The position numbers were made by a program, and so were the translations under genes. Shown in pieces: positions 18,049 through 27,896 of a stretch of 64,000 nucleotides of DNA. The number at the start of each line of letters is the position of its first letter. The first letter of the stretch is position 1. Below the pieces are notes generated by a model, which searched no databases, had not been told where the DNA came from, and saw only the letters and a program-made list of their open reading frames with translations. The DNA is taken from positions 2,542,001 through 2,606,000 of the forward strand of contig NZ_CP104900.1 of assembly GCF_025449215.1 (NCBI RefSeq), read 5' to 3'. This stretch comes from Shewanella seohaensis. Its GTDB lineage: Bacteria > Pseudomonadota > Gammaproteobacteria > Enterobacterales > Shewanellaceae.

Positions 18049-19050
18049 ATGCCAAAGACCCTCCTTAAACGCGTTGCAGCATGTACATTGATTTTCTTGC
18101 CCTTGATAAGCCATAGCACGCTAGGGCAAGATGCTTCCTTCAACGATTACCTCCTTAAGCTAAAACAAGAGGCAAGTGCCCAAGGCATTAGCCAAGCGAC
18201 GATCAACGCCGCTTTCCCGCAGATAAAACGCTTTAAAAAAGCCAATGTGGCCGCAGCGCCAAGCCAATCTAAAACCCTTGAAACCTATTTGCCAGAAGTC
18301 GTTCCAGAATGGAAGGTGGATACGGCGCGCGTGCTCTTTAACGAGCATGAGGTGCTATTGAGCAATATTGCTGATAAGTATCAAGTGCAGCCGCGGTTTT
18401 TAGTGGCGCTCTGGGGCTTAGTGTCTAACTTTGGTGATGCGTCGGGGGATTATCCTGTGCTGTCTGTGATGGCGTCGTTAGCCTTTACGGGCGAAGATAC
18501 GGCGCGTTACCAGCGGGAGTTTATGGCTGCGCTTTCCATCATGGATAAAGAGCATCTTAAGTTTGATGATCTTAAAAGCAATGACAAAGGCTTTATGGGG
18601 CAAACCCAATTGCTACCGAGTGAATATTTAGCCTACGGCCAAGATGGCGACGGTGATGGTAAAAAAGACATTTGGCACAATGTGGCCGATGCCTTTGCCT
18701 CTGCCGCGAATCTGCTTAAGCAGCAGGGCTGGAATGGGGAGGATACCTGGGGACGTCAGGTTCAAGCACCGGCGGATCTGAAGGCCGAGTTTATCGGACT
18801 CAATCAATCCCAAACCTTGGCCAAGTGGCAACAGCTAGGTGTCAGGCGTTTCGATAATACGGATTTACCGAATCGTGAGGATATTCACGCTTCGCTTATC
18901 ATGCCCGACGGTGCCAAGGGCCGAAAATATCTGGTCTATGGTAATTACCGCGCCTTAATGCACTGGCAAGCGGTGAATTATTTAGGCGAGGGCGATTATT
19001 TTGGCATCTCTGTGGTGCATTTATCGGAGAGAATTAAGACTCCCCAGTAA
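18049..19050 (+). CDS. MltB/SltB-family lytic transglycosylase-like protein, catalytic Glu apparently replaced
   Basis: A 333-residue exported protein (signal peptide about residues 1-26). The SLT_2 domain covers about 29-320: FNDYLLKLKQEAS, then ALWGLVSNFG, then KGFMGQTQLLPSEYLAYGQDGDGDGKKDIW. In MltB relatives the catalytic Glu sits in the motif WGxExxxG. Here residue 125 is Val (GTG, 18421-18423), so the active site looks dead unless this is a base error (GAG to GTG). There is no C-terminal peptidoglycan-binding domain. It lies 24 bp after the ycgL stop, with a terminator right behind it. Confidence 0.85.
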   Translation: MPKTLLKRVAACTLIFLPLISHSTLGQDASFNDYLLKLKQEASAQGISQATINAAFPQIKRFKKANVAAAPSQSKTLETYLPEVVPEWKVDTARVLFNEHEVLLSNIADKYQVQPRFLVALWGLVSNFGDASGDYPVLSVMASLAFTGEDTARYQREFMAALSIMDKEHLKFDDLKSNDKGFMGQTQLLPSEYLAYGQDGDGDGKKDIWHNVADAFASAANLLKQQGWNGEDTWGRQVQAPADLKAEFIGLNQSQTLAKWQQLGVRRFDNTDLPNREDIHASLIMPDGAKGRKYLVYGNYRALMHWQAVNYLGEGDYFGISVVHLSERIKTPQ

Positions 19051-19065
19051 ATTGGTGTAAAATGG

Positions 19066-19087
19066 CCCGCATTAAGCGGGTTTTTTA
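19066..19087 (+). terminator. Terminator behind the MltB-type gene
   Basis: CCCGC-ATTAA-GCGGG followed by six T residues, 15 bp past the stop. It ends only about 20 bp before the ycgN start, so ycgN transcription depends on read-through or a nearby promoter. Confidence 0.85.
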
Positions 19088-19107
19088 TTATGAAGATAAG
19101 CGTAAAC

Positions 19108-19548
19108 ATGGCATTTTGGCAGAATAAAGCGTTAACCGAGTTGACATCGCAGGAGTGGGAGTCCCTCTGCGATGGTTGTGGTAAGTGTTGTTTAAACAAG
19201 TTGATCGATGATGAAACTGAAGAGTTGTATTACACCAATGCGGCTTGCCTATTGCTCGATCATCAAAGTGCCAGCTGCAAGCATTATAGTGACCGTTTTA
19301 GCCATGTTCCCCAATGTACAGTGATCACACCGCAAAACGTCCATGAACTGACGTGGTTACCCGATAGCTGTGCCTATCGTCGTTTAGCCGCCGGTCGAGA
19401 ATTGCCAAGCTGGCATCCATTACTTACGGGGTCTAAAGAAGCTATGCACCTTGCGGGTATGTCGATTCAAGGCAAAGTGGTGGATGAGCGCAGGGTGAAA
19501 GATATTGAAGATCATATCGTGCTGTGGCCACTGAAAGATCTAGATTAA
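19108..19548 (+). CDS. YcgN family cysteine cluster protein (UPF0260)
   Basis: A 146-residue YcgN homologue. The conserved Cys cluster is complete ([11 protein letters not shown], about residues 20-30), with further Cys at [16 protein letters not shown] and at SCAYRR, suggesting bound iron, zinc or an Fe-S cluster. The block [16 protein letters not shown] is a family hallmark. I prefer ATG 19108 ([12 protein letters not shown]) over ATG 19090, which abuts the terminator. Function unknown; neighbourhood with ycgL and min genes is conserved. Confidence 0.9.
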   Translation: MAFWQNKALTELTSQEWESLCDGCGKCCLNKLIDDETEELYYTNAACLLLDHQSASCKHYSDRFSHVPQCTVITPQNVHELTWLPDSCAYRRLAAGRELPSWHPLLTGSKEAMHLAGMSIQGKVVDERRVKDIEDHIVLWPLKDLD

Positions 19549-19593
19549 CGCCATTGCAGCAGCTTTTGTCTCTAATAACTGACGTTAATAAAC

Positions 19594-19634
19594 AAAAAGG
19601 AGCAACTAACCATTGGGTTGAGTGCTCCTTTTTT
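19594..19634 (+). terminator. Terminator between ycgN and ppiB
   Basis: AAAAAGGAGCA (19594-19604) pairs with TGCTCCTTTTT (19623-19633), with a further short inner stem. It suits both strands but lies nearer the ycgN stop. Confidence 0.8.
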
Positions 19635-19776
19635 CTCTCTAGGCTTTAAAACCAAAGCCTTATCTATCAATGTATGTTGGCGGGATAGCTGTACCACAGC
19701 TAAGTAACACCACACTATTCCTCGATTAGATAAAGTAACTTATTCAACCAGAATGACTATTTTTCAACGATAATCA

Positions 19777-20277
19777 CTATTTTTCAACGATAGTTACTTT
19801 TTCGATAATAATCGGCTCACGGGGCACGTCCTCATGGCCTGCAACACGGGTGGTTTTTACGCCTTCAATTTGCAGCACGACCTCGAGTCCCGCGGTGACT
19901 TTACCAAATACCGCATAACCCCAACCGTTGTTCGTGGTTGCTGTGTGGTCGAGGAACTCATTGTTGGCCGTATTAATAAAAAACTGCGCGGTCGCCGAGT
20001 GCGGTGCATCGGTACGGGCCATAGCGATAGTGCCAAACACATTCGATAGGCCTTTGTTGGCTTCGTTGACAATCGGTTCGTGGGTGGGCTTTTCCTTCAT
20101 TTTGGCGGTAAAACCACCGCCTTGGATCATAAAGCCTTTGATCACTCGATGGAAAATCGTGTGCTCATAAAAACCTTCTTGGCAGTAGCGGATAAAGTTT
20201 TTGGCGGTAACGGGCGCGCGCTCCAGATCGAGTTCGATACTGATATCACCGAGGTTGGTTGTAAAAATAATCGTCAT
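19777..20277 (-). CDS. ppiB: Cytoplasmic peptidyl-prolyl cis-trans isomerase (cyclophilin)
   Basis: A 166-residue cyclophilin without a signal peptide, matching PpiB in length and start ([17 protein letters not shown]). Active-site residues are visible: [13 protein letters not shown] (about 41-53) and the QFFIN block (about 98-102). It speeds up cis-trans change at prolines during folding. Its 3' end lies in AT-rich DNA containing a short direct repeat of ACTATTTTTCAACGATA (19765-19795), which includes the end of the gene itself. Confidence 0.95.
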   Translation of the reverse strand: MTIIFTTNLGDISIELDLERAPVTAKNFIRYCQEGFYEHTIFHRVIKGFMIQGGGFTAKMKEKPTHEPIVNEANKGLSNVFGTIAMARTDAPHSATAQFFINTANNEFLDHTATTNNGWGYAVFGKVTAGLEVVLQIEGVKTTRVAGHEDVPREPIIIEKVTIVEK

Positions 20278-20322
20278 ATTTGCTTCTGCTATTTTGAGTT
20301 AATTCGTTAATACGCTGCTAAT

Positions 20323-21785
20323 TCACTTAGTGCTTTTGTACCAAGGATTTGCTTGGGGTTCGTTATCCCCCTGCGACTTGATGCTGTTTTGCCATGGATT
20401 AGCTTGCAGTGGATTCGCAGGGCGGCTATCAGAACGAGTACCTGAGCGACTATCCGTCCCTGTCTTTGGGGCTTTAGGCGCAGGAGTTGCTTTGGCACTG
20501 CGATGCTTCTTGGCTTGTGTCGCCTCAAAGGTGCCCGGCTTGCCACTCGAATAGGGGCGGGGTTGAGCACTTGTGTCGGCGGGTTTATGGGGTTTACGCT
20601 CTGTTGTCGATGCCGATTTAGGCACAAAATCGAGTATGGAAATCGGCACGACTTTTTTCGGCTCAAAGCCTGCTATCTCCTGCGTACGATAACATGACCT
20701 AAGCGACGTTCGATGGCACATAGGTTTCTGAAATCATCCTTAGAAACAAAGGAAATCGCTTCACCTTGGTTACCCGCACGTCCGGTACGACCAATGCGGT
20801 GAATATAGTCGTCGGCTTCATCGGGTAAGTCGTAGTTAATCACCCGCGCTAAGGCATCGATATCAATACCGCGTGAGGCCACGCCTGTGGCGACCAAGAA
20901 GGAGACTTTACCCGCTTTAAAATCGATAAGCAGTTGCTCGCGTACCGCTTGGCTACGACCACTGTGAAAAGCCTCCGCAACAATGCCACGCTTTTCTAAC
21001 TGGCTAACCAATTTGGCTGCGCCGTGTTTGGTTTGGATAAAAATTAATGCCTGTGACCAGTTATTTTCTTGGATCAAATGACTCAGCAGCGCCGACTTTT
21101 TATCTTTATCGACCGTGGTCAACCATTGGTCAATATGAGTCGACGCCGCGCTCTTACGGCTGATTTCAATTTCGATGGCGTCCGGAATAGCGGATTTCGC
21201 CAGCGCTTTCACCTGTTTTGATAAAGTGGCAGAAAATAAGAGGTTTTGTCTCTGCTCGGGCAGCTTTTCGATGATGCTATTAATGTCTTCGATAAAGCCC
21301 ATATCGAGCATGCGGTCGGCTTCGTCGAGCACCAATACTGAGACTTCATCGAAACGGATGGCCCTTTGGGTATACATGTCGAGCAAACGCCCAGGCGTGG
21401 CCACCAGTAAATCCACGCCTTCAATCAGTCGTTTCTTTTGCGGCGCGGCGTCGACACCACCGTACATGGCCATGGCTGTTAAAGGTAAATACTTGGCGTA
21501 TTGGTTGATATTTTCTTCGACCTGAAGCGCTAACTCACGTGTCGGGGTGAGTATGATGGCGCGCACTCGCTTAGGGCGGATCTTGGGGGCATCGGCGAAT
21601 CTGTGTAGCAGCGGCAGCACAAAACTGGCGGTTTTACCTGTGCCCGTTTGCGCTGCGGCAAGCACATTCTTGCCCGCTAAAATGCTGGGTATGGCCTTTG
21701 TCTGTATCGGCGTGGGGTTCGTGTAACCCAGTTCAGTCACCGCTTTGACAAGCGCGCTGTGTAATCCAAGTTGGGAGAATGGCAT
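20323..21785 (-). CDS. DEAD-box RNA helicase, RhlE-like, with frameshifted C-terminal tail
   Basis: The helicase core is intact at 20673-21785: Q motif (GYTNPTPIQTKAIP), Walker A AAQTGTGKT, PTRELALQV, DEAD box (LVLDEADRM), SATLS, then HRIGRTGRAG. I start at the ATG at 21785 (MPFSQLGL). Near 20680-20688 the frame stops after GHVIVRRR, while the next frame continues QEIAGFEPKKVV plus a low-complexity Lys/Pro/Ser tail to 20323, as in RhlE proteins. Adding one base joins them into 487 residues. RhlE-type enzymes act in RNA turnover and ribosome assembly. Probably a sequencing error, otherwise the tail is lost. Confidence 0.88.
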
Positions 21786-22097
21786 TGAGAGTCTCAACTA
21801 AATGATTTATTGGCAAACTGTAGGCCTGAGGCGAACAGCGAAGCAGGTCGCTATTATAGCAGTAGCAATAGTGGAATAGGGGATTATCTCACGCAGGTTG
21901 ATAGCTGAGCGCTATCGGCACTCGAGCTTACAAATTTGTAACTGGGCATGTATTCGCTTGCAACACAGCTGCAATTAGGCGGCTGATATGATTAACTTAA
22001 GTCCTTTTATTGGCGTCTGATGAGTTAAGTTTTTAGACGCTTACGGTCGCCTCGAGGCACTGGAATTAACGCATAAATATAAAAAGGACGAAAAAGA

Positions 22098-23888
22098 ATG
22101 AAGAAAACCGCCATCTCTCTTGCGATCTTGTTATCGCTCGCAGGCCTTGCGGGTTGCCAATCGCAATCAACTCAAGCGTCAGCCGATACCGCCAAATCAA
22201 GCGTGGTCGGTGCTGATGTGAAGACCAGCGCCTTTGCACAATTTAGCCAGACTTTTATCGATGATCTGTGGCAATTAGCGCCAACTTGGGCGCTCTACAG
22301 CGGCAAACACGTTAATGATGGCTATTTAGAAATCCCCAATGAAGCCAGCCGTGTTAAGACGCTTGCCTTTGTAAAAGCCCAGCAGGCAAAGCTGAAACAG
22401 TTTGAACTTAAGTCTCTGAGCTCTAACGAAACCATCGATTATCACTTGATTGATAATCTGCTAAACAGCATGGCGTGGGAAATCACCGACTTTAAATCAT
22501 GGCAATGGGATCCCTCGAGCTATAACGTGGCGGGCGGTTTTGCACAAATCATCAATGAAAACTTTGCGCCACTGGATGACAGATTACGTTCCGTATTGGC
22601 CAGAATGGAAAATATCCCTGCTTATTACGCCGCGGCGCGCAGCAATATTCAGCAGCCAACCCTAGAACACACTGAATTGGCTGTGATGCAAAACCAAGGT
22701 GCGTTTTCGGTCTTCTCCGATGATTTATTGAAGCAAGTGGCGGATTCTGGTCTGTCAGATGCGGAAAAATCGCTGTTTAAATCCCGTTTCGATACGGCAA
22801 CCAAAGCGATTAACGAACATATTACTTGGTTAAATGCACAGGTTAGCCAACTGAAAAAAGACGGTGCTCGCAGCTTTAGAATTGGTGAAGAATTATACGA
22901 GCAAAAGTTTGCCTTTGATATCCAAGCGGGCATGACAGCAAAACAGCTCTATCAAAAAGCCATGGCGGATAAAGAAAGAGTGCAAGGTGAAATGGCGAAG
23001 ATCACCGACAAGCTGTGGCCAAAATATTTCACTACGCCAAAACCAAGTGATAATAAAATCGCCATTCGCCAATTGATTGATAAATTATCGACAGAGCACG
23101 TTAAACGTGATGACTTTGTGAGCGAAGTCCGTAAACAAATTCCTGAGTTGATTGAATTTGTAAATCAAAAAGACTTAGTGACCTTAGATCCTAAAAAACC
23201 ATTAGTCGTGCGTGAAACCCCGGAGTATATGCGTGGTTATGCGGGAGCTTCGATTAGTGCGCCTGGCCCCTATGATAAATTAGGCAATACCTATTATAAC
23301 GTCACGCCACTCGATGGTATGAGTGATGAATCCGCAGAAAGCTATTTACGCGAATATAACCACTGGATATTACAGATTTTAAATATCCATGAGGCGATTC
23401 CTGGACACTACACCCAATTAGTTTATTCCAATGAGTCACCAAGCTTAGTGAAAAGCTTATTTGGTAATGGCGCTATGGTTGAAGGTTGGGCCGTTTATAC
23501 CGAACGCATGATGCTTGAAGAGGGCTATGGTAATTTCGAGCCTGAAATGTGGTTGATGTATTACAAGTGGAATTTACGTGTTATCTGTAACACCATCTTA
23601 GACTACAGCATTCATGTTAAAGGCATGACTGAAGAGCAAGCCATTAGTCTGATGATGGATGAAGCGTTCCAGCAACGTGCTGAGGCGGAAGGTAAATGGC
23701 GCCGTGCCACCCTAAGCCAAGTGCAGCTGACAAGTTACTACTCGGGATACCGCGAAATTTACGATTTCCGCGAAGAATATAAGCAGCTCAAAGGCAAGGA
23801 TTTTGACCTAAAAGCATTCCATGAGAAGTTTTTAAGTTATGGCAGTGCACCGGTGAAATATATTCGCCAATTAATGTTAGAGCAGTAA
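22098..23888 (+). CDS. DUF885 family lipoprotein, predicted metallopeptidase
   Basis: A 596-residue lipoprotein (lipobox LAGLAGC, Cys20). The DUF885 domain fills the rest. The zinc-site motif HEAIPGHY (about residue 433) is an HExxH-like site, with a further Glu in MVEGWAVYTERM and the C-terminal block DEAFQQRAEAEGKWRRA. Family members are predicted peptidases held at the membrane facing the periplasm. A strong ribosome site (AAGGACGAAAAAG) precedes the ATG. A hairpin follows the stop. Confidence 0.9.
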   Translation: MKKTAISLAILLSLAGLAGCQSQSTQASADTAKSSVVGADVKTSAFAQFSQTFIDDLWQLAPTWALYSGKHVNDGYLEIPNEASRVKTLAFVKAQQAKLKQFELKSLSSNETIDYHLIDNLLNSMAWEITDFKSWQWDPSSYNVAGGFAQIINENFAPLDDRLRSVLARMENIPAYYAAARSNIQQPTLEHTELAVMQNQGAFSVFSDDLLKQVADSGLSDAEKSLFKSRFDTATKAINEHITWLNAQVSQLKKDGARSFRIGEELYEQKFAFDIQAGMTAKQLYQKAMADKERVQGEMAKITDKLWPKYFTTPKPSDNKIAIRQLIDKLSTEHVKRDDFVSEVRKQIPELIEFVNQKDLVTLDPKKPLVVRETPEYMRGYAGASISAPGPYDKLGNTYYNVTPLDGMSDESAESYLREYNHWILQILNIHEAIPGHYTQLVYSNESPSLVKSLFGNGAMVEGWAVYTERMMLEEGYGNFEPEMWLMYYKWNLRVICNTILDYSIHVKGMTEEQAISLMMDEAFQQRAEAEGKWRRATLSQVQLTSYYSGYREIYDFREEYKQLKGKDFDLKAFHEKFLSYGSAPVKYIRQLMLEQ

Positions 23889-23900
23889 TCCATCACCCAG

Positions 23901-23929
23901 ATATAAGGCGCTAACTGAGCGCCTTATAT
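23901..23929 (+). terminator. Hairpin behind the DUF885 gene
   Basis: A perfect 12-bp stem (ATATAAGGCGCT with AGCGCCTTATAT) with a 5-nt loop, 12 bp past the stop. There is no long T run, so termination may be weak. Confidence 0.6.
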
Positions 23930-24089
23930 CTGTTCTCTAAACGCCATTCGCTAACATCATGCATTAATCATGAATGATATTTCATGATGTCCTTAAGACC
24001 GCCAAAATCACTCAAGCAAAAATCCTGATATTCCGTACTGAATCGAGATGTTCGCGGAAAGGGTAAGAAGTGCTGATTATCGAAGAGGG

Positions 24090-24410
24090 TTATTTCTTAG
24101 TGCTAGACTCTGCCATGATGGCTAAAACTTCTTCGTAGGAAAGGTTTAATTCGCGAGAGAGGTTGATGATTTTGGTTTTATAGGTTTGAATGTTTTCTTG
24201 TTGTGCGAGCTGATGTTTCTTTTCTTCTACTAATTCGTTAACAGTTTCTTGCAATATCAATAATCGACGTAAACTGTAGTCTAGGGATTTGATATATTTC
24301 CCCATTTGTTGTTTATTACGGGCTTGCTCAAGATCCGTTGAGGCTTTTTTCTCATATCCATATTCATCCAGCGCGGCAATAGCGCTTTGCAAATCAAGAT
24401 CTGTTGTCAT
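24090..24410 (-). CDS. Hypothetical coiled-coil protein (106 aa)
   Basis: I do not recognise this family. The protein is nearly all helix: an acidic N-terminus (MTTDLDLQSAIAALDEYGYE), a central heptad-rich stretch (about 35-80, SLRRLLILQETVNELVEEKK) and a small C-terminal segment LSRELNLSYEEVLAIM that could be a short helix-turn-helix. It has no signal peptide. A nucleoid-associated or adaptor role is possible but unsupported. It lies alone between a DUF885 gene and an RraA-like gene. Confidence 0.65.
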   Translation of the reverse strand: MTTDLDLQSAIAALDEYGYEKKASTDLEQARNKQQMGKYIKSLDYSLRRLLILQETVNELVEEKKHQLAQQENIQTYKTKIINLSRELNLSYEEVLAIMAESSTKK

Positions 24411-24629
24411 TTGGTGTTCACTTTATTACAAGAAGTTGAGAAGCTAAATAATGAATTAACGTACCCAAGCGGGTGTCATAGGAGGTTAACTATCGCAGAT
24501 TATCATGTTTATGCCAATGCTCATAAACTATTTAAAGTGTAAACCTCATTAAAAAGTCGAGTTTCGCATTAGGCTTGTAGGGGTCTACAATAATGGTTAG
24601 TCTAAACTTTTCACTTCGCGGAGATCCAA

Positions 24630-25124
24630 ATGCTTGATCTATTGCCTGATTTGTTCGATCACTACCCTACAAAACTGTCGCTGTTACCGCTCGAATTTCG
24701 CAGTTTTGGTGGTAAGCGTTTGTTTTGGGGTGAAGTTGTAACGGTCAAATGTTTTGAAGATAACTCCAAAGTGAAAGAAGTGCTGGCCCAGCCCGGTCAT
24801 GGAAAAGTATTGGTCGTTGATGGTGGCGGCTCACCCCGGCGGGCGTTATTAGGGGATTTGATTGCGCAAAGTGCTCTCGATAACGGTTGGCAAGGTGTGG
24901 TGATTAATGGCTATGTCCGTGATGTGGCAAGACTTTCTACTTTTAATCTTGGCGTCTATGCCTTAGGGGCTATGCCCATCAAGACCGAAAAATTAAACCA
25001 AGGTCAAATCGATGTGCCGATTGAGTTTGGCGCTGTGACAGTAAAACCCGGCATGATGCTTTATGCCGATGAGAATGGCATTGCCATTAGCGAGGCGTCA
25101 TTAAACTTTGCCTTTCTAAGTTAA
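24630..25124 (+). CDS. RraA-like protein
   Basis: A 164-residue protein of the RraA fold. The family blocks are present: RSFGGKRLFWGEVVTVKCFEDN (split in two halves around the Trp), VLVVDGGGSPRRALLGD, and MLYADENGIAIS near the end. E. coli RraA binds and inhibits RNase E; other members are HMG/CHA aldolases. Which role applies here cannot be settled. It ends 42 bp before the AsmA start. Confidence 0.85.
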   Translation: MLDLLPDLFDHYPTKLSLLPLEFRSFGGKRLFWGEVVTVKCFEDNSKVKEVLAQPGHGKVLVVDGGGSPRRALLGDLIAQSALDNGWQGVVINGYVRDVARLSTFNLGVYALGAMPIKTEKLNQGQIDVPIEFGAVTVKPGMMLYADENGIAISEASLNFAFLS

Positions 25125-25166
25125 GTGTTATCAAAAATTCAAGATGTTATTGATAAGGATGTTTCT

Positions 25167-26986
25167 ATGAAATTCATTAAGTGGCTTTTAGCTCTTCTGG
25201 TGACCTTAGTGGTTGCAGTCACCTTATATCTCACCGTATTTTTCGACCCTAATGATTTTAAACCAGAAATAGTCAACGCCGTTAAAAAGCAGACAGGGCG
25301 TGAGCTTGTCATCGGTGATGATTTGTCGTGGACATTTTTCCCGACGGTAGGGATTAATCTTGGGGGATTTCACTCTCTAATCCCGATGGATTTACACCCA
25401 AATCTATGCTTGAAGTGAATAAGGCTGTGGCAGAAGTAGAGCTTATGCCACTGTTTAGCAAGCAAATTGAAATTGCGCAGCTAAGCCTTGATGGTGCAAA
25501 AATCAATCTGGTCACCCGTAAAAATGGCAGTTCGAGCCTCGATGGCTTAACGGGCAAGGGCGCTGAAAAACCAGCAACGCCTGCCGAGCCAAGCGCCAAA
25601 GCACAATTAACGAGCATTGATGTGGGCGGCGTTTCGATTACCAACACCGAAATCAATTTGATTGATGAAGCCAAGGGACAAACCCAAACCTTAACCTTGA
25701 AGCAATTTACGCTGGGGGCATTTTCACTCGATAAATTTGCGCCTATGGCCTACGAATTTGCCGCGACCCTGCCGGATATGACTGTGAGCAGCAAAGGCGA
25801 AGGACAAATCAATTTAAGCCATGATTTTAATCAGCTGGTGATTGAGAAGCTGGATATTGAGACTCAAGTTGAAGGCGAGGGGATCCCCAATAAAAAATTG
25901 ACTGCTGAGGTTAGCCTAAACAGCCAAATCGCATTAGATAAAAAGCAGCTGTCGGCAGACATCAGTAAATTAACGGCGATGGATATTAATGCAGCGGGTA
26001 AGTTGGCGGTGAATTACGGCGGTAAAGTGCCGCAAATTAACGCGGATTTCCAACTGGGTGACATTGACCTCGATGCCTTATTGCCAAAATCTGATACGGC
26101 GGAAAAGCAAGCTGCTGCCACGCCTTCACAGGCTCAGGCGGTAGAGCCCGACCTTACCGCGCTCAATGGCTTAGATGCCAAACTGACATTAGCGGTCAAA
26201 TCCATCAAGGTGGCGAACTTATCAACGCAAAACTGGTTGATGGATTTAGGCATTAAGAATGGTGTGGTTGATCTTAAGCAACTGACTGCGGATCTTTACC
26301 AAGGTAAGTTGATGCTAAATGCGCAGGTTGATGCCCGCTCAAAAGTTGCCAGTTATCAATTTGATAAGCAAATCTCGGGTGTTCAGATCCGTCCATTACT
26401 CAAGGATGCCGCCGAGCTGGAAATTCTGGCCGGTACAGCCAATTTCAACGTTAAGGGTAAAGGTAAGAGTTTAATTCCCGAGCAGTTGAAGAAAAACCTA
26501 CTTGCTAATGGCCGTTTTGATATTACCGACGGTGCCCTTTACGGGGTGAATATTCCGCAAATGATCCGTAGCGCGCAGGCCAAGTTAAAGGGGGATATGT
26601 CCGCCGACACCAAAGAAGAGCGTAAAACCGACTTCTCGAGCCTGACGGGTAACTTCAGCCTAGAGAACGGTGTGGCGACAAATCCTGATCTTGCCATGTC
26701 ATCACCGCTATTACGGGTGGCGGGTAAGGGCAGTGCAAACCTGCTGACCGAAGGCTTGGATTACCGATTGACCACGACCTTAGTGAACTCCCTCAAAGGT
26801 CAGGGCGGTAGCGAGAAAAATGCCTTGGCTGGCATTGATATTCCACTTGCGATCACCGGCACCTTCCAAAAACCTGAATATGCTTTAGATACCCAAGCGC
26901 TGCTGAACAATCAGTTGAAGGAAGAAACGGATAAAGCCAAAGATAAATTAAAGGACTCCCTACTGAAAAAACTCGGTGGTTTTTAG
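25167..26986 (+). pseudogene. AsmA family protein, split by a one-base frameshift
   Basis: An AsmA-like envelope protein, anchored by one N-terminal helix (MKFIKWLLALLVTLVVAVTL) with a long periplasmic beta-rich domain. These proteins are linked to outer-membrane assembly and lipid transport. I use ATG 25167 behind AAGGA. The frame breaks at the G5 run 25362-25366; one more G gives LGGISLSNPDGFTPKSMLEV and a 606-residue protein. The C-terminal AsmA block (NGRFDITDGALYGVNI, about 450) is intact. Confidence 0.88.
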
Positions 26987-26988
26987 GC

Positions 26989-27647
26989 ATGGGAAAACAC
27001 ACCGCTAAGCAAGTGTCAGGGAGTAAGCTTCAACCTAAGCAGGCATTAACGCGTATTGCGCGCCCGCTTGGGATGGCATTGGTGGCGGGGCAGCTGTTTG
27101 GCTGCTTTGCCCCGCAAGCCCAGACTAATGTGCCAAAAACCGATATTCGTACCGAGGCAGCTAAACAACCTGAAGTGGTACAGACCGCCGATTTAGCGGC
27201 GAAACTACAGGGAATTGAAGCAAAATCCAGCTTAAAAGTGGAACAGGTATCGAACAAACCGTCTCAGGCTTTACTCACGGGGACGCTTTCCTCGATACTT
27301 TTGTGGATTTTAAACAACCGCTTAAGGCGACATTAACGGTTCGCAATCCCTCGACTCAGGCGGTTGCACTGCGTTATCACTCGGGCATGACTGCCGATTT
27401 GTTACTGACCACAGTGCAAGGAAAGCGTCTTTGGGCTTGGTCTGACGATATGATGTTTACTCAAGCTCTGCGTGATACTCAGTTAGCCTCCGGTGAGGAG
27501 CTGGTGGTCAAGTTTGCGATCCCGCCAAAAGCCTTGGCAGGGATCCCAAATGAAGGAGCCCATCTTGAGGCGCAATTTGCCGCTAAGGCGCTGGAAAGCG
27601 AATTGCCAGCAATGGCGCCCGTCGTGTACTTGCTAACCCTTGAGTAA
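26989..27647 (+). pseudogene. BsuPI-like domain protein, split by a one-base frameshift
   Basis: Starts 3 bp after the AsmA stop. The N-terminus has a hydrophobic stretch ending in a possible lipobox (ALVAGQLFGC), so it may be a lipoprotein. The C-terminal half matches the BsuPI proteinase-inhibitor fold: NPSTQAVALRYHSGMTADLLL, then LWAWSDDMMFTQAL, then a Gly-Glu turn. The frame breaks at the G4 run 27279-27282; adding a G gives LLTGDAFLDTFVDFKQPL and 219 residues. Function unknown. Confidence 0.75.
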
Positions 27648-27765
27648 TGCGAGTTAAAGATTGCGTGATTCTTGTAAACTGCAGTGTATTTAAGATTGCA
27701 GATTGAAAGACAGCGGGCTACAAGGGCGAGTACCGAGGCTATTTAGGACGATTTTTTTGCGAATA

Positions 27766-27799
27766 AAAAAGGCAGTAACCCAGGGTTACTGCCTTTTTG
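27766..27799 (+). terminator. Bidirectional terminator between the BsuPI-like gene and mltD
   Basis: GGCAGTAACC (27771-27780) pairs with GGTTACTGCC (27784-27793) over a 3-nt loop, flanked by A6 and T5 runs. Confidence 0.85.
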
Positions 27800-27896
27800 T
27801 TTGCCTTATAAGAACAGGCTTAAATGTGAATGCTTGTGGCTCTTTCGCCGATAAGTCGGGCTTTACTCAATATCTAAGCCGTTTTCAAACTCGGCA

